Below, one piece after another: positions 29,310-39,635 of a stretch of DNA of 59,863 bases. The number at the start of each line of letters is the position of its first letter. Within the stretch, counting starts at the first letter, position 1. The stretch is taken from NCBI RefSeq assembly GCF_018881975.1, contig NZ_JACVPJ010000012.1, positions 1-59,863 on the forward strand, written 5' to 3'. The DNA comes from Polynucleobacter sp. JS-Safj-400b-B2 (lineage in GTDB: Bacteria > Pseudomonadota > Gammaproteobacteria > Burkholderiales > Burkholderiaceae). Both the position numbers and the translations under genes were made by a program. Below the pieces are notes generated by a model. The model saw only the letters and a program-made list of their open reading frames with translations, searched no databases and was not told where the DNA came from.

Positions 29310-30454
29310 TGAATTTGCTCCAACTATTGCGTCGATACTTATCGATATTGGCTCTACTATTAACTACATCCATTGTTCTAACAGCCTGTAAATCAGTTAA
29401 TAGTAGCGATACTGTTGACTACAAGAGCTCTGGCGCTGTCCGTGGTCCTAATTTATCTTACCCTCCCGACTTGATCACCGCTCAAGCTGATCGCCGTTAC
29501 ATCGTTCAAGATGGAACAGCCACAATGTCTGAGTACAACGCTGCCGTTAAGAAGTCGGTACAAATGCGCAGTAATGTGATGACCGGTATTCCTGGTATGC
29601 GTATTGCGCGTGATGGCGAGCGTCGTTGGTTGGTGGTTGAAAAGCCAGCGCCCGAACTATATCCACAAGTGAAAGATTTCTGGCAAGAGAATGGCTTCCT
29701 TTTGGTAGTCGATTCTCCATCTACTGGAATCATGGAAACAGACTGGGCAGAAAATCGCGCAAAGATTTCTCAAGATTGGATACGTTCAACTCTTGGCGGC
29801 GCCTTAGATACGCTCTATGACACAGGTGAGCGTGATAAATATAAGACGCGCTTAGAGGTTGCTAAACCCGGTGAGACTGAGGTCTACATTACACAACGTG
29901 GCGCTATTGAAAAGTGTACTTCTGATTCCACTGGAAACTGTATTTCTACTGTATGGACACCTCGTCCAAATGATCCTGAGCTAGAGGCCATTTTCTTGGC
30001 GCGTTTGATGGAGCGTTTGGGTATGACTCAAGAGCAAGCTAAGGCAATGGTAGCCGTTCCGCTGGGCCCTAAAACCCCTAAGGCGAAGTTTGTGCAAGAA
30101 GGTAGCAATCAGGCTTATATTCAGTTAAGCGCTGGTTTTGATCGCGCATGGCGTGATGTTGGCCTAGCGCTTGATCGCTCTAACTTTACTGTTGAGGATC
30201 GCAATCGCTCTAGTGGTGTTTACTATGTGCGCTACGTTAATCCAAAAGATTTGGGTGATACCAAAGGTTTCTTCACCAATCTCTTTAGCAGTAAAGATGA
30301 TTCAAGCTTGAAGGCTAAAAAATATCAGGTGGTTGTGAAGAGTACTGGCGAGAATTCTGCAAATGTCTACGTGCAGAATGCTGATGGCAAGCCAGAAAAT
30401 ACGCCTGCAGGATTTCAGTTGTTAACCTTGTTAACGGATCAGCTGTCTAAGTAA
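29306..30454 (+). CDS. bamC: Outer membrane protein assembly factor BamC (lipoprotein)
   Basis: BamC is a lipoprotein of the beta-barrel assembly machine. The 382-residue product starts with a signal peptide and a lipobox LTAC (Cys ~26), then [13 protein letters not shown], an unstructured lead similar to BamC, and two related helix-grip domains (~75-180 and ~265-380, the second beginning [17 protein letters not shown]). The ATG at 29306 overlaps the dapA stop. A dapA-bamC pair is standard in proteobacteria. A terminator follows. Confidence 0.9.
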   Translation: MMNLLQLLRRYLSILALLLTTSIVLTACKSVNSSDTVDYKSSGAVRGPNLSYPPDLITAQADRRYIVQDGTATMSEYNAAVKKSVQMRSNVMTGIPGMRIARDGERRWLVVEKPAPELYPQVKDFWQENGFLLVVDSPSTGIMETDWAENRAKISQDWIRSTLGGALDTLYDTGERDKYKTRLEVAKPGETEVYITQRGAIEKCTSDSTGNCISTVWTPRPNDPELEAIFLARLMERLGMTQEQAKAMVAVPLGPKTPKAKFVQEGSNQAYIQLSAGFDRAWRDVGLALDRSNFTVEDRNRSSGVYYVRYVNPKDLGDTKGFFTNLFSSKDDSSLKAKKYQVVVKSTGENSANVYVQNADGKPENTPAGFQLLTLLTDQLSK

Positions 30455-30472
30455 GTGTTTTTTATAGCTAAT

Positions 30473-30502
30473 AAAAAAGCCGCTTTTCAGCGGCTTTTTT
30501 TC
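30473..30502. terminator. Bidirectional terminator between bamC and the small lipoprotein gene
   Basis: An eight-pair core stem AAGCCGCT/AGCGGCTT with a four-base loop is flanked by A and T runs on both sides. It can stop bamC on the plus strand and the convergent lipoprotein transcript on the minus strand. Confidence 0.9.
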
Positions 30503-30515
30503 TTCATGAAGAAGA

Positions 30516-30677
30516 TTACTTCTTAGCGTCAGCAGCTGGCGCAGCTGGAGCAGCAGCAGGAGCTTCAGCAGCAGGAGCAGCAGCAGGAGCAGCTTCAACA
30601 GGTTTTGCTTCTTCTTTTTTACCGCAAGCGGCCAAGGCGATTGCTAACATAGCAGCGAATACGAGTGACTTCTTCAT
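30516..30677 (-). CDS. Small Ala/Pro-rich lipoprotein
   Basis: A 53-residue frame starts with ATG at 30675-30677, six to eight bases after AAAGGA. It reads as a signal peptide MKKSLVFAAMLAIALAAC with lipobox LAAC (Cys 18), then GKKEEAKPVE and an Ala/Pro-rich tail ending ADAKK. Similar tiny lipoproteins of unknown function are common in Burkholderiales. After processing only about 36 residues would remain, anchored by the lipid. The gene lies downstream of the roxA-like gene and upstream of the shared terminator. It is easily missed because of its size. Confidence 0.75.
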   Translation of the reverse strand: MKKSLVFAAMLAIALAACGKKEEAKPVEAAPAAAPAAEAPAAAPAAPAADAKK

Positions 30678-30704
30678 TTGTAGATTCCTTTAAAAAAAAT
30701 TAAC

Positions 30705-30724
30705 AACAATTACCGGTAATTGTT
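30705..30724. promoter_or_regulatory. 20-bp perfect palindrome upstream of the small lipoprotein gene
   Basis: A perfect 20-bp inverted repeat (arms AACAATTACC and GGTAATTGTT) lies between the roxA-like gene and the lipoprotein start, about 27 bp before the ATG. On the minus strand it is followed by a T-rich run, so it could be a weak terminator for the roxA-like gene or an operator for the lipoprotein. Confidence 0.4.
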
Positions 30725-30788
30725 TTCTGGATTCACCAAGGGATTATCCCTAAGTAGTTTCCAGCAATTATTATATCCATCTGGGAAT

Positions 30789-32021
30789 TCATGTCTGAAA
30801 AACCAGCCATCCAGCCAAATAGGCCACATAAAGACTGGATTTATCGAGATGCTTGAGTTTGTTAGTTTTAAGACCCTTTTGTGCAGAAAGCCCCTGCCAA
30901 GCGGAAATAATGTCAGGAGCTTGCCCCTTGGTCATATTTTCCCCATTGCAATAAATCTGCTTTCCAAGGGCTAAAATCCGGGTTTGAGGGTGGGGAATTA
31001 GGCTAGTAGCACCTAATTTCTTTAAAAATTTACCTGGGTTAAGGGGGTCTTCTGGGCCGTCAAAAAAGGCTTGTTGTTTAGGCTCTGAAAGATAGGCGGT
31101 GATTCCTGGTAGAAAGCCGTCAATTTGATCTAACTTCAAACCCTTGAGTTTCGATTCAAGCTGTTTGATGAGTTCATCAGGAAGCTGATCGGCAAGTTGA
31201 GTGGCATTTTGTTTGGGGTCTGCAAACTTATTTTCTAAAGCAGGAATATCTTCCAAAGACTCTGCAAGGCGCCACAAACCTTCTTGTAATAATTCCTTAA
31301 AGCTAGGCGAACGAAATCCTACTGACCATGTTTGACAGCCTGCATCTAGGGCGATTCCATCGTGTGCTACATGTGGTGGCAAATACAGCATGTCGCCTGG
31401 CTCTAAAGTCCATTCTTGCTCGAGCTTAAAGTTCTGCAGAATTTTTAGTGGCAGATTTGGGTTAAGGCTTAAATCTTCTTGTTCTGAAATTCGCCATTGC
31501 CTTCTTCCGGACATTTGAATTAGGAAGACATCGTAAGAATCAAAGTGTGGGCCAACGCCGCCGCCAATGCCAGCAATGCTGACCATCAAGTCATCCAGGC
31601 GAGCATCGGGAATAAAGCGAAACCAAGAGAGGATTTTGGCCGCAGCAGGGTGACGCGCTTCCATTCCTTGGAGCAACAAAGTCCAATTGGGTTTATCAAG
31701 CGAGGGAATCGATTTTTTGACAAATGGTCCACTGCTAAAGCTCCAAGGCTTGGATTTCACCAGACGCGATTCCACTTGATCTTGCAGAGCAAATTTGAGC
31801 AATTCTTGGGCGGGTATAGGGCTATCCAGTTGCTCGCCTGACTGGGCTGAGAGGGCAAATGCCGGAATTGCTCCTCGGATGAGTAAGGGCTTTTTATGCC
31901 AGTAGCGAGCCATGAACTGATTTGGGCTAATACCCCCAAATAAGGCCCAGGGCTCACTTAAAGGGAGCTTTAAAGGGGCCTGAGGTGGTTCGTAGGGTTT
32001 GCTCAAGTAAAATGAGGTCAT
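30789..32021 (-). CDS. JmjC/cupin ribosomal protein oxygenase (RoxA/YcfD-like)
   Basis: This 410-residue 2-oxoglutarate/Fe(II) oxygenase resembles YcfD/RoxA, which hydroxylates an arginine of ribosomal protein L16. The iron ligands are visible as HFD in VGPHFDSYDVFLIQ (~170) and the distal His in LYLPPHVAHDG (~220). YWHKKPLLIRGA near residue 40 and MSGRRQWRI are conserved. A C-terminal winged-helix-like region with TAYLSEPKQQAFF follows. The length fits the family. Target specificity is inferred from homology. Confidence 0.85.
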   Translation of the reverse strand: MTSFYLSKPYEPPQAPLKLPLSEPWALFGGISPNQFMARYWHKKPLLIRGAIPAFALSAQSGEQLDSPIPAQELLKFALQDQVESRLVKSKPWSFSSGPFVKKSIPSLDKPNWTLLLQGMEARHPAAAKILSWFRFIPDARLDDLMVSIAGIGGGVGPHFDSYDVFLIQMSGRRQWRISEQEDLSLNPNLPLKILQNFKLEQEWTLEPGDMLYLPPHVAHDGIALDAGCQTWSVGFRSPSFKELLQEGLWRLAESLEDIPALENKFADPKQNATQLADQLPDELIKQLESKLKGLKLDQIDGFLPGITAYLSEPKQQAFFDGPEDPLNPGKFLKKLGATSLIPHPQTRILALGKQIYCNGENMTKGQAPDIISAWQGLSAQKGLKTNKLKHLDKSSLYVAYLAGWLVFQT

Positions 32022-32063
32022 AAAGTAAAAGGTAAATGCTTTTTAGAAACTGATTAAAAACAA

Positions 32064-32678
32064 ATGTTCGACAAATTCCGCATGAAGATTGAAAAAAATA
32101 CTATCGTATCCCTTCGCTATAAGTTAACCGATGCGCAAAATAATGTCATCGAAGAACCAGATTCTCCGATGGTATACCTGCATGGTGGTTATGAAGGTAC
32201 TTTCCCCAAAATTGAAACTTTGCTAGATGGTCAAGATATTGGCTATGAGGCCACGATTCAACTTGAGCCAAATGAGGCGTTTGGTGAGTACGATCCTGAG
32301 CTATTGAAGATTGAGCCACGCACGCGTTTTCCTGAGCCCCTGGAAGTGGGTATGCAGTTTGAAGGCATCCCCGATACCGAAGAAGGTGCTAATGCTGAGG
32401 ATGCGGATACTGATGATGAGCCTTTAATCTACACCGTTACCGATGTTGCCGACAATCAAGTAGTGCTCGATGGCAATCATCCTTTGGCGGGTATGGCATT
32501 GCGTTTTTGGGTGCAGGTCGAAGATGTTCGCGTTGCCACTGATGATGAGATCGAAAATCGTCATCCAGAAGGTGGTGATAGTTTTTCATTTGGTATGCCA
32601 AATGATGATGACGATGATGAAGAATTTCCAGGCGGAGTATTAGGTGGTGATAACGCTGGTCCACGCACACTGCATTAA
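32064..32678 (+). CDS. FKBP-type peptidyl-prolyl isomerase, SlyD-like
   Basis: This 204-residue cytosolic foldase begins (after a possible six-residue extension) with MKIEKNTIVSLRYKLTDAQ and contains the split FKBP domain with an insert-in-flap chaperone domain: NEAFGEYDPELLKIEP, VVLDGNHPLAGMALRFWVQVEDV. Two features are unusual for SlyD. There is an acidic stretch inside the flap (EEGANAEDADTDDE, ~110-125), and an Asp/Glu-rich tail replaces the His/Cys-rich metal tail. Start at 32064 or 32082; neither has a strong ribosome site. Confidence 0.85.
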   Translation: MFDKFRMKIEKNTIVSLRYKLTDAQNNVIEEPDSPMVYLHGGYEGTFPKIETLLDGQDIGYEATIQLEPNEAFGEYDPELLKIEPRTRFPEPLEVGMQFEGIPDTEEGANAEDADTDDEPLIYTVTDVADNQVVLDGNHPLAGMALRFWVQVEDVRVATDDEIENRHPEGGDSFSFGMPNDDDDDEEFPGGVLGGDNAGPRTLH

Positions 32679-32697
32679 TTCTGAGATCTACTAAAGT

Positions 32698-32727
32698 AAA
32701 AAAGGAATAGCACGCTATTCCTTTTTT
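32698..32727. terminator. Bidirectional terminator between slyD-like gene and cysE
   Basis: A near-perfect 14-pair inverted repeat (32698-32711 with 32714-32727), with A6 on the left and T6 on the right, lies between convergent genes and can work in both directions. Confidence 0.92.
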
Positions 32728-32762
32728 GTTTGCATCATTTCTTTTACGCCGCCCCTAAGGCC

Positions 32763-33527
32763 CTACTCTCTCAGCCATTCTTTAATAGCATCAAGATCAC
32801 GCTTTGTATCGCTTGAGGCTGCTGCATCATGGCCTGTAGGGGTGTTGCTTAACTTAGCAATTGCTTTCTCTAGTGCTGCAATTTTGGCTTCTTGCTCGAT
32901 CGTCGCATCGATTAAACCCTTGAGGGCCATTGATACTGGATCATCTACATTGGGCGTAACGCCATAGGCGGAAAAATATTCTTTTGTTTTGCTATCAGGA
33001 CTTTGCGGCAAGTCTGGATGTAAGATGCGCGCAGGTATGCCAACAGCAGTAGCGCCAGCAGGAATCTCTTTTAGAACAACAGCATTGGAGCCAACACGCG
33101 CACCATCGCCAACCGTAAATCCGCCAAGTACTTTTGCGCCAGCACTAACGACTACACCTTTGCCTAGAGTGGGGTGACGTTTAACACCTTTGTAGAGCGA
33201 AGTGCCACCTAAGGTTACGCCTTGATAAATAGTGCAGTCATCACCAATTTCAGTAGTCTCACCAATCACAATACCAAGCCCATGATCTAGGAATACTCTA
33301 CGACCAATTTTTGCGCCAGGATGAATTTCAATACCCGTCAGAATGCGTGCAAACATGGAGAGTACGCGTGCAATCCATTTCAGACCTAGATTCCATAAAA
33401 AATGGGAGAGGCGATGAAACCAAACTGCATGCAAACCTTGGTAGCAAGTGATGACCTCGAGACGATTTCGCGCTGCTGGGTCTCGGGCAATGATGGAGTC
33501 GACTTGGTCGAAAAGGGGATTAGACAT
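32763..33527 (-). CDS. cysE: Serine O-acetyltransferase
   Basis: CysE acetylates serine for cysteine synthesis. The 254-residue protein has an N-terminal helical domain and a left-handed beta-helix of hexapeptide repeats: EIHPGAKIGRRVFLDHGLGIVIGE (catalytic His-Asp region), TIYQGVTLGGT and KRHPTLGKGVVVSAGAKVLG. The C-terminal tail (~175-254) is longer than in short CysE forms and includes a coiled-coil-like stretch. It lies 23 bp downstream of trmJ on the same strand. Confidence 0.93.
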   Translation of the reverse strand: MSNPLFDQVDSIIARDPAARNRLEVITCYQGLHAVWFHRLSHFLWNLGLKWIARVLSMFARILTGIEIHPGAKIGRRVFLDHGLGIVIGETTEIGDDCTIYQGVTLGGTSLYKGVKRHPTLGKGVVVSAGAKVLGGFTVGDGARVGSNAVVLKEIPAGATAVGIPARILHPDLPQSPDSKTKEYFSAYGVTPNVDDPVSMALKGLIDATIEQEAKIAALEKAIAKLSNTPTGHDAAASSDTKRDLDAIKEWLRE

Positions 33528-33550
33528 AACTTGATTTTAACGGGATGCGC

Positions 33551-34306
33551 TCATTTTCTCAGGAGCATCTGTTTTGCAATTCCTCGCAATAGGTCAATCT
33601 CTTCTTTATGCAGGCGGCTACGTGCAAATAGAGCCTGTAATCGGGGCATAAGCTTCTTGGGGTTGGTTGGGTCAAGATAGCCTATCGCCTCAAGCCCTTC
33701 GCGCCAATGATCCAGCATGGCGGCAACGGCAACGGGATCAGCAAAATCAGCCATTTCTTCGCGATTTGCTAAAGAGTGAGACTCTCCAGCACTCTGAAGC
33801 AAAGTTGCTCGGAGGGTATAGGCGCATACCATCAATGCCTGGGCAAGATTAAGAGAGGGGTAAGTGGGATTGGCATCTAGCCAGACTCTGTGTGTACACA
33901 GGGCTAAATGATCATTATCTAGCCCTGTTCTCTCTGGGCCAAAGAGGAGGGCAACCTTTCCACCGCTCATAGTTGTATCTGATATCAATGAGCGGGCAGT
34001 CTCCCAATCTAAGGCGGGAGGACCAAACTCCCGATCACGGCTGGTGAGGCCTAAAACAAGCGCGCACCCCTCTACCGCAGATGCTAAAGAAGCGCCTTCC
34101 AAGGAAGTCTCTAGGATATCTACAGCTCCGCTAGCCAGGGCTATTGCTTCAGGATTAGCAGCCACGCCCTTGACCTTGGGGTTGATAAGGCGCAAATCGC
34201 CAAAGCCCATCGTTTTGAGGGCGCGAGCGGCTGAACCTACGTTTCCAGGATGGCTAGTCTCCACTAAAACCCAGCGAAGTAATTTGGATAAATCGATATT
34301 CATCAA
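33551..34306 (-). CDS. trmJ: tRNA (cytidine/uridine-2'-O-)-methyltransferase TrmJ
   Basis: TrmJ methylates the 2'-OH of nucleotide 32 in tRNA. The 251-residue SPOUT-family protein shows motif 1 VETSHPGNVGSAARALKTMGFGDLRLI at the N-terminus, FGPERTGLDNDHLALC (motif 2) and YPSLNLAQALMVCAYTLR (motif 3), which forms the trefoil knot. The C-terminal extension with helix-forming sequence supports TrmJ rather than TrmL. It precedes cysE on the minus strand and is divergent from suhB. Confidence 0.9.
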   Translation of the reverse strand: MMNIDLSKLLRWVLVETSHPGNVGSAARALKTMGFGDLRLINPKVKGVAANPEAIALASGAVDILETSLEGASLASAVEGCALVLGLTSRDREFGPPALDWETARSLISDTTMSGGKVALLFGPERTGLDNDHLALCTHRVWLDANPTYPSLNLAQALMVCAYTLRATLLQSAGESHSLANREEMADFADPVAVAAMLDHWREGLEAIGYLDPTNPKKLMPRLQALFARSRLHKEEIDLLRGIAKQMLLRK

Positions 34307-34456
34307 TGCGCTTTAGGGTAGTTTTAGGGTCGTTATTGGGGGGTTATGGATGCTAATCGTTTAGAATCAATCTGTTAGCTTCGTATTGTCATGCAATTTA
34401 CTCTAGTTGTAGACATTACAAGGAGCTTGTTCTTATTTAATTTGTCCATCAATACT

Positions 34457-35245
34457 ATGCATCCCATGTTAAATGTGGCCGTAAAGGCCGCCCGTCGCGC
34501 TGGAACAGTCATCAATCGAGCTTCCCTGAATTTGGAGCGCTTGCAAGTTGACCGTAAACAACATAATGATTTTGTAACCGAGGTGGACAAAGCCGCAGAA
34601 GCGGCCATCATTGAAACGCTCAGCGAAGCCTATCCAACCCACGGATTTTTGGCAGAAGAAACAGGCGAGCGTAATGCCGATGCAGAAAATGTTTGGATCA
34701 TTGATCCTCTTGATGGCACAACCAATTTCATTCATGGTTTTCCGCAATATGCCGTATCCATCGCGCTTGCAGTGAATGGCGTAACTCAACAAGCCGTGGT
34801 TTATGACCCAACTCGCGATGAATTATTTACCGCGACACGTGGTGCTGGCGCCTACTTGGATCGTCGGCGTTTGCGTGTAGCGGCGCAAGATCGTCTGGCT
34901 AATTCTTTACTTGGTACGGGCTTTCCATATCGTGAAGATCAAGATTTAGAAAAATATTTAAAGATTTTTGCAGAGATGTCACGTCAATGTGCAGGCTTAC
35001 GTCGCCCAGGCGCAGCATCACTAGACTTAGCCTATGTTGCAGCCGGACGTTACGATGGCTTCTTTGAGAGCGATCTCAAGCCATGGGATATGGCGGCCGG
35101 TGCATTGCTTATTACTGAAGCAGGTGGATTGGTAGGAAACTATCGTGGTGAAGAAGGCTTCCTGAAAAGTGGTGAAGTGATGGCAGCAAACCCACGCATC
35201 TTTGCGCAGATGGTGCAATCGCTTTCTAAATACTCAGTTTCTTAA
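34457..35245 (+). CDS. suhB: Inositol-1-monophosphatase family protein (SuhB)
   Basis: This 262-residue Mg-dependent phosphatase has the family motifs [44 protein letters not shown] (metal and substrate site) and [17 protein letters not shown]. SuhB also acts in E. coli as an rRNA antitermination factor. The ATG at 34457 gives the conserved N-terminus [13 protein letters not shown]. An upstream in-frame ATG (34391) would add a non-conserved stretch. It is convergent with lpxH. Confidence 0.92.
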   Translation: MHPMLNVAVKAARRAGTVINRASLNLERLQVDRKQHNDFVTEVDKAAEAAIIETLSEAYPTHGFLAEETGERNADAENVWIIDPLDGTTNFIHGFPQYAVSIALAVNGVTQQAVVYDPTRDELFTATRGAGAYLDRRRLRVAAQDRLANSLLGTGFPYREDQDLEKYLKIFAEMSRQCAGLRRPGAASLDLAYVAAGRYDGFFESDLKPWDMAAGALLITEAGGLVGNYRGEEGFLKSGEVMAANPRIFAQMVQSLSKYSVS

Positions 35246-35278
35246 TAGAAACCACTCGACCTGTGTGCTTAATGGAGC

Positions 35279-36061
35279 TTAGCTCTTAATCAGGTCGAGA
35301 TATCGCGCTCCAGCACTATCAATAAGTAAGGCGCTTGCCCTAGGGGGCAGGCACTCTGGGTGATCAAGATCCCAGTCTGATAACACCCACCGTTGCCAAT
35401 TTTGAGCGCCCATAGATTCTTCATGATGGGCGGGTAAGTGGGTATGCCCATGAATCAATCTGTTTCCAGGTTGATCTTTCATTACAGCAGCGCAAGCTTG
35501 TTGCGTCACATCCATTTTGGCTTGATGTGAAATAGAGCGTTGTTGTGCTTGGTATTGACTATGACTATTGCTACGCAAATGTTGGGCAATATCTTTGCGC
35601 CAATTAAGAGGCAGACCTAAGAACATTTTTTGTATCCAAGGCTTTCGAACCCAATGACGAAATACTTGATATCCGATATCGGCGGTGCATAAAGCATCAC
35701 CGTGTGCAAGCACCCATTTTTGTGAAGCAATCTCAACCGTACTCGGGTCTGACAAAAATTTCATGCCCGTTTTTTTAATAAAACTTTTACCGATTAAAAA
35801 ATCTCGATTGCCGTGTAAGTAGTATGTTTTTACTTTGGCAGAAAGATTGGCGATTGCGCGCTGAACTTCTTGCTGGAAGGGGGAAGATGCTGATGCATCA
35901 TCACCCACCCAGTATTCAAATAAGTCACCCAGAATAAAGACTGCCTCTACTTTTGGAGCTTCTTTTTCGCAGAAGTCAAAAAAACGTTGCGCCGTCAAGG
36001 GCATTGACGGCGTCAGGTGTAAATCCGATATGAGCAGCGCGCTCGCGTATTGCGGAATCAT
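35279..36061 (-). CDS. lpxH: UDP-2,3-diacylglucosamine diphosphatase
   Basis: LpxH cleaves UDP-2,3-diacylglucosamine to lipid X in lipid A synthesis at the inner membrane face. The 260-residue calcineurin-like protein shows [52 protein letters not shown] and [12 protein letters not shown], the complete set of metal-binding motifs. The start overlaps the ppi stop (ATGA at 36058-36061), so it is co-translated with the cyclophilin gene, a common lpxH neighbour. Confidence 0.93.
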   Translation of the reverse strand: MIPQYASALLISDLHLTPSMPLTAQRFFDFCEKEAPKVEAVFILGDLFEYWVGDDASASSPFQQEVQRAIANLSAKVKTYYLHGNRDFLIGKSFIKKTGMKFLSDPSTVEIASQKWVLAHGDALCTADIGYQVFRHWVRKPWIQKMFLGLPLNWRKDIAQHLRSNSHSQYQAQQRSISHQAKMDVTQQACAAVMKDQPGNRLIHGHTHLPAHHEESMGAQNWQRWVLSDWDLDHPECLPPRASALLIDSAGARYLDLIKS

Positions 36062-36561
36062 TCCTCGAGAACAGTAGCCTTATCGATAACGACATCTTCC
36101 GTTGGAACGTCTTGATGAAAACCAGAGCTTCCGGTCTTTACTTTGCGAATGGTGTCGACAACATCCATGCCGTCTGTGACTTTGCCAAATACAGCATAGC
36201 CCCAGCCTTGAGCATTGGGAGCTGTGTGGTTCAGGAAATCATTGTCATTGGCATTGATGAAGAATTGAGCAGTGGCAGAATGTGGGTCGCTAGTACGAGC
36301 CATAGCTACTGTGTAGCGATCATTCTTGAGGCCGTTATTCGCTTCGTTTTCAATTTCTGCACCAGTTGGCTTTTGCTTCATGCCAGCAGTCATACCGCCA
36401 CCTTGAATCATGAAGTTATCAATGACGCGATGAAAGATCGTGCCATCGTAATGACCACTTTTTACATACTGTAAAAAATTGGCAACACTTTTGGGTGCTT
36501 TAGCTGCATCTAGAGTCAGGGTGATATCGCCCTTATTGGTTTTTAGGAGTACTTTCGCCAT
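36058..36561 (-). CDS. ppiB: Cyclophilin-type peptidyl-prolyl cis-trans isomerase
   Basis: This 167-residue cyclophilin lacks a signal peptide, so it is a cytosolic PpiB-type foldase. It shows [44 protein letters not shown] (catalytic Arg) and [18 protein letters not shown]. The start region overlaps the preceding TPR gene by 29 bp. It is followed by lpxH in an apparent three-gene operon. Confidence 0.93.
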   Translation of the reverse strand: MAKVLLKTNKGDITLTLDAAKAPKSVANFLQYVKSGHYDGTIFHRVIDNFMIQGGGMTAGMKQKPTGAEIENEANNGLKNDRYTVAMARTSDPHSATAQFFINANDNDFLNHTAPNAQGWGYAVFGKVTDGMDVVDTIRKVKTGSSGFHQDVPTEDVVIDKATVLEE

Positions 36562-37474
36562 TATTAGATCTACTTTCTGGAAGGTTAGTGGATGGGTTGT
36601 TGCTTGGTAGTGAATCCGAAGATGGATTTACTGTAGGGTTGACTGCGGGATTGGGGGTGCGACTTACAGGACGTTTCGCCGGGGGTTTCAAGACATCTAG
36701 AAGTGCCTTAGCCCGGTTAGCGTACTGTCGTTGATTTAACTGTGCATTCTTGGCGGCATCTTCATAGGCTTGGGCACCAAGACGAATGTAGATCTCACCT
36801 AAATTGGCAGAGGCAATGGCATAACTAGGACGCAGCTTTAACGCCAGTTCTAAATAATCTCGCGCTTCAATCCATTGACCTTGGTTAGCTGCAATCGCTG
36901 CTAGATTGTTATATGGCTCAGGTAATTCAGGGAACTGCTGAGTAATCTCAATCAAAGTCTTTTTGGCTTGATCAAATTGACGCATCTCGATTTGCAAACG
37001 CGCCTTCACAAAACGCAACTGAACATTACGCGGTGTTTTTTTCAGATCCACATTGATCTGCGTTACAGCATCTTGATATTTGCGCGCCTTAATGAGTTTC
37101 TCTACATCCGAAGGAACGGCATTCTTGGTAATGGGGTCTGGCTCAATAATCAAGAAAGATAAAAATGGAACGCCAACGGTCTCAGAGAGTTCTGGATTGA
37201 GTGGGTCATATCCAATATCTGCCGACAGTCTTGGCGGATCAATGGGGCTATAGCCACCTAAATAAGGTTGAGCTGGGGTCTGTGAGGCGCCCACTCCTTT
37301 GGCGTTCATTGCCGCAATTTCTGCATCAGCACGCTGCTGGGCAGGGGTGCTGCAGCCCGATAGGATTGCCAGAATTGCCAAAGTGGCAAAAGCTGGGATA
37401 AAGACCTTATTGAGGGCAAGACGTGGCGCTGGGGCGTTGTAGGGCATAGGTACAGGGGTGTGAAACGGGCTCAT
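36533..37474 (-). CDS. TPR-repeat lipoprotein
   Basis: The 313-residue protein has a hydrophobic signal ([17 protein letters not shown]) with a lipobox LSGC near residue 41. It then has tetratricopeptide-like repeats at ~130-250 ([51 protein letters not shown]). The last ~60 residues are Pro/Ser/Asn-rich and probably disordered. It is likely a periplasm-facing lipoprotein scaffold; its partner is unknown. The N-terminal ~22 residues before the signal may not be translated: a second Met is at residue 10. It is divergent from cysS. Confidence 0.75.
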   Translation of the reverse strand: MSPFHTPVPMPYNAPAPRLALNKVFIPAFATLAILAILSGCSTPAQQRADAEIAAMNAKGVGASQTPAQPYLGGYSPIDPPRLSADIGYDPLNPELSETVGVPFLSFLIIEPDPITKNAVPSDVEKLIKARKYQDAVTQINVDLKKTPRNVQLRFVKARLQIEMRQFDQAKKTLIEITQQFPELPEPYNNLAAIAANQGQWIEARDYLELALKLRPSYAIASANLGEIYIRLGAQAYEDAAKNAQLNQRQYANRAKALLDVLKPPAKRPVSRTPNPAVNPTVNPSSDSLPSNNPSTNLPESRSNNGESTPKNQ

Positions 37475-37533
37475 TCGATATACTCAGCGCTCAGTCTAAC
37501 AAATTGGCGCTACTTGCCCACCTTTATAGTCCT

Positions 37534-38955
37534 ATGCTGCAAATCTATAACACCCTTAGCCGTTCAAAACAGGCCTTTAAGCCCATAGTCCCGGGTAAGG
37601 TAAAGATGTACGTCTGCGGCATGACGGTTTATGACTTTTGCCACATTGGCCATGCCAGGGTCATGATTGTCTTTGATATGGTGGTTCGTTGGCTTAGGGC
37701 TAGCGGCTATGAAGTGCTATATGTCCGCAATATTACGGATATTGACGACAAGATTATCAAAAGGGCCATTGAGAATGGCGAGCCAATTTCCGCACTAACC
37801 AATCGCTTTATTGACGCCATGCATGCTGACTCTGATGAGTTGGGTTTGATGCATCCCGATCAAGAACCGCGCGCTACAGATTACATTGCACAGATGCAAG
37901 GCATGATTGGCAAACTAATTGAAAACGAATTGGCATATCAGGCAAATGATGGTGATGTAAATTTTGCTGTGCGCCTATTGCCGCGCTATGGTCAGTTATC
38001 GGGCAAGACATTAGATGAGTTAAACGCTGGCGAGCGCGTTGCAGTCGGTGACGGCAAGCGTGACCCACTAGATTTTGTTTTGTGGAAGAGCGCAAAAGTG
38101 GAAGAACCAGCAGACACCCGCTGGAATTCTCCTTGGGGTGAGGGCCGCCCAGGCTGGCACATTGAATGTTCGGCAATGTCATGCGATTTATTGGGCGAGC
38201 ACTTTGATATTCATGGGGGTGGTGCAGATCTGCAGTTCCCACACCACGAAAATGAAATCGCCCAAAGCGAAGGTGCCCTGTATGGCAAAGACCGCAAAGA
38301 AGACGATCCCCCCTTTGTTAATTACTGGATGCATAACGGACATATCCGCGTAAATGAAGAGAAGATGTCTAAATCGTTGGGCAATTTCTTTTTAATACGT
38401 GATGTCTTAAAGAGTTTTGATCCTGAAGTACTGCGCTTCTTTATGTTGAAGGCACATTACCGTAGTCCGATTAATTACAGCGATGCACAACTTGAAGAGG
38501 CTCGTTCTGGACTGGCGCGTCTATACACAGCCTTGGCTCAGGCTCCCAAGGCTGAATCATCATTACTGAACCCTCATAATCCGTGGGCAAAGCGCTTTGC
38601 TGACGCTATGAATGATGACTTCAATACGCCAGAAGCGATTGCTGTGTTGTTTGATTTGGCAAGTGAAGTGAATCGTGCCAATGGAGATGAAAAACAATTG
38701 CTCGCAAACACAATGAAAGCTCTTGGAGCTTACTTGAATTTCTTGCAACGTGATCCAACCGCCTTTTTGCAAGCGGGCACTAAAGATCAGGATGGTTTAA
38801 GCGCCGATCAAATAGAAGAGCAGATTGCGGCACGGGTTGCCGCTAAGCAGGCAAAAGACTTTACTAAGGCAGACTTGATTCGCAAGACATTGCTAGAGCA
38901 GGGCATCGTTTTAGAAGATAAACCCGGCGGCTTAACAGAATGGCGTAGGGCTTAA
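37534..38955 (+). CDS. cysS: Cysteinyl-tRNA synthetase
   Basis: This class I synthetase charges tRNA-Cys. The 473-residue protein starts [15 protein letters not shown], with zinc/HIGH region [29 protein letters not shown] zinc ligands, [11 protein letters not shown] and the KMSKS loop [16 protein letters not shown]. The ATG at 37534 matches the conserved N-terminus; an earlier TTG in frame is rejected. The stop and the next ATG overlap by one base. Confidence 0.96.
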   Translation: MLQIYNTLSRSKQAFKPIVPGKVKMYVCGMTVYDFCHIGHARVMIVFDMVVRWLRASGYEVLYVRNITDIDDKIIKRAIENGEPISALTNRFIDAMHADSDELGLMHPDQEPRATDYIAQMQGMIGKLIENELAYQANDGDVNFAVRLLPRYGQLSGKTLDELNAGERVAVGDGKRDPLDFVLWKSAKVEEPADTRWNSPWGEGRPGWHIECSAMSCDLLGEHFDIHGGGADLQFPHHENEIAQSEGALYGKDRKEDDPPFVNYWMHNGHIRVNEEKMSKSLGNFFLIRDVLKSFDPEVLRFFMLKAHYRSPINYSDAQLEEARSGLARLYTALAQAPKAESSLLNPHNPWAKRFADAMNDDFNTPEAIAVLFDLASEVNRANGDEKQLLANTMKALGAYLNFLQRDPTAFLQAGTKDQDGLSADQIEEQIAARVAAKQAKDFTKADLIRKTLLEQGIVLEDKPGGLTEWRRA

Positions 38956-39626
38956 TGACAGTAGCGAAAGAAAATGCTGAGAAAGCAGAATCTATTTTGC
39001 AAGAAGTTGCACCTGACTATTGGGAGCAAGCTTGTAAAGAATTGATGAAGCATGACCGTATTATGAAAAAACTGATTCCTAAAATTGGATCCGGATTTTT
39101 AGTGACGCGCGGTGATTCATTCAATACTTTGGCGAGATCTATTGTTGGACAGCAGATTTCAGTTGCTGCAGCACAATCCGTTTGGAACAAAGTAGTTGCT
39201 GCTAGCAAAAAGAAGGTGACCCCTAAAAATATCCTAGCGCTAACTGTGGAAGAATTGCGTGCAGCCGGATTGTCTGGGCGTAAGGTCGAGTACATCCGAG
39301 ATTTAGCCGATCACTTTGATTCTGGTCGGCTACATGCCAATCAGTGGAAAGATATGGACGACGAAAGCGTTATTAAGGAATTAAGCTCAATTCGGGGAAT
39401 TGGCCGCTGGACGGCAGAAATGTTCTTGATTTTCAATATGGTTCGCCCCGATATCCTGCCTTTAGATGATGTCGGTCTCATTAAGGCTATTTCTCTTAAT
39501 TACTTCAGTGGAGAGCCTGTCAGCCGCCATGAGGCGAGGGAGGTGGCTGCTAATTGGGCACCGTGGCGCACGGTTGCAACCTGGTATATGTGGAGAAGTA
39601 TCGACCCAATCCCAGTTGAATATTAA
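38955..39626 (+). CDS. DNA-3-methyladenine glycosylase (HhH-GPD family, AlkA-like)
   Basis: This 223-residue base-excision enzyme removes alkylated bases. The helix-hairpin-helix motif LSSIRGIGRWTAEMFLIF (~140) is followed by the catalytic Asp region RPDILPLDDVGLIKA. It lacks the C-terminal 4Fe-4S cysteines of EndoIII/MutY, which supports AlkA-type specificity. The ATG overlaps the cysS stop by one base, and accA follows 9 bp later. Confidence 0.9.
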   Translation: MTVAKENAEKAESILQEVAPDYWEQACKELMKHDRIMKKLIPKIGSGFLVTRGDSFNTLARSIVGQQISVAAAQSVWNKVVAASKKKVTPKNILALTVEELRAAGLSGRKVEYIRDLADHFDSGRLHANQWKDMDDESVIKELSSIRGIGRWTAEMFLIFNMVRPDILPLDDVGLIKAISLNYFSGEPVSRHEAREVAANWAPWRTVATWYMWRSIDPIPVEY

Positions 39627-39635
39627 AATCAGACT

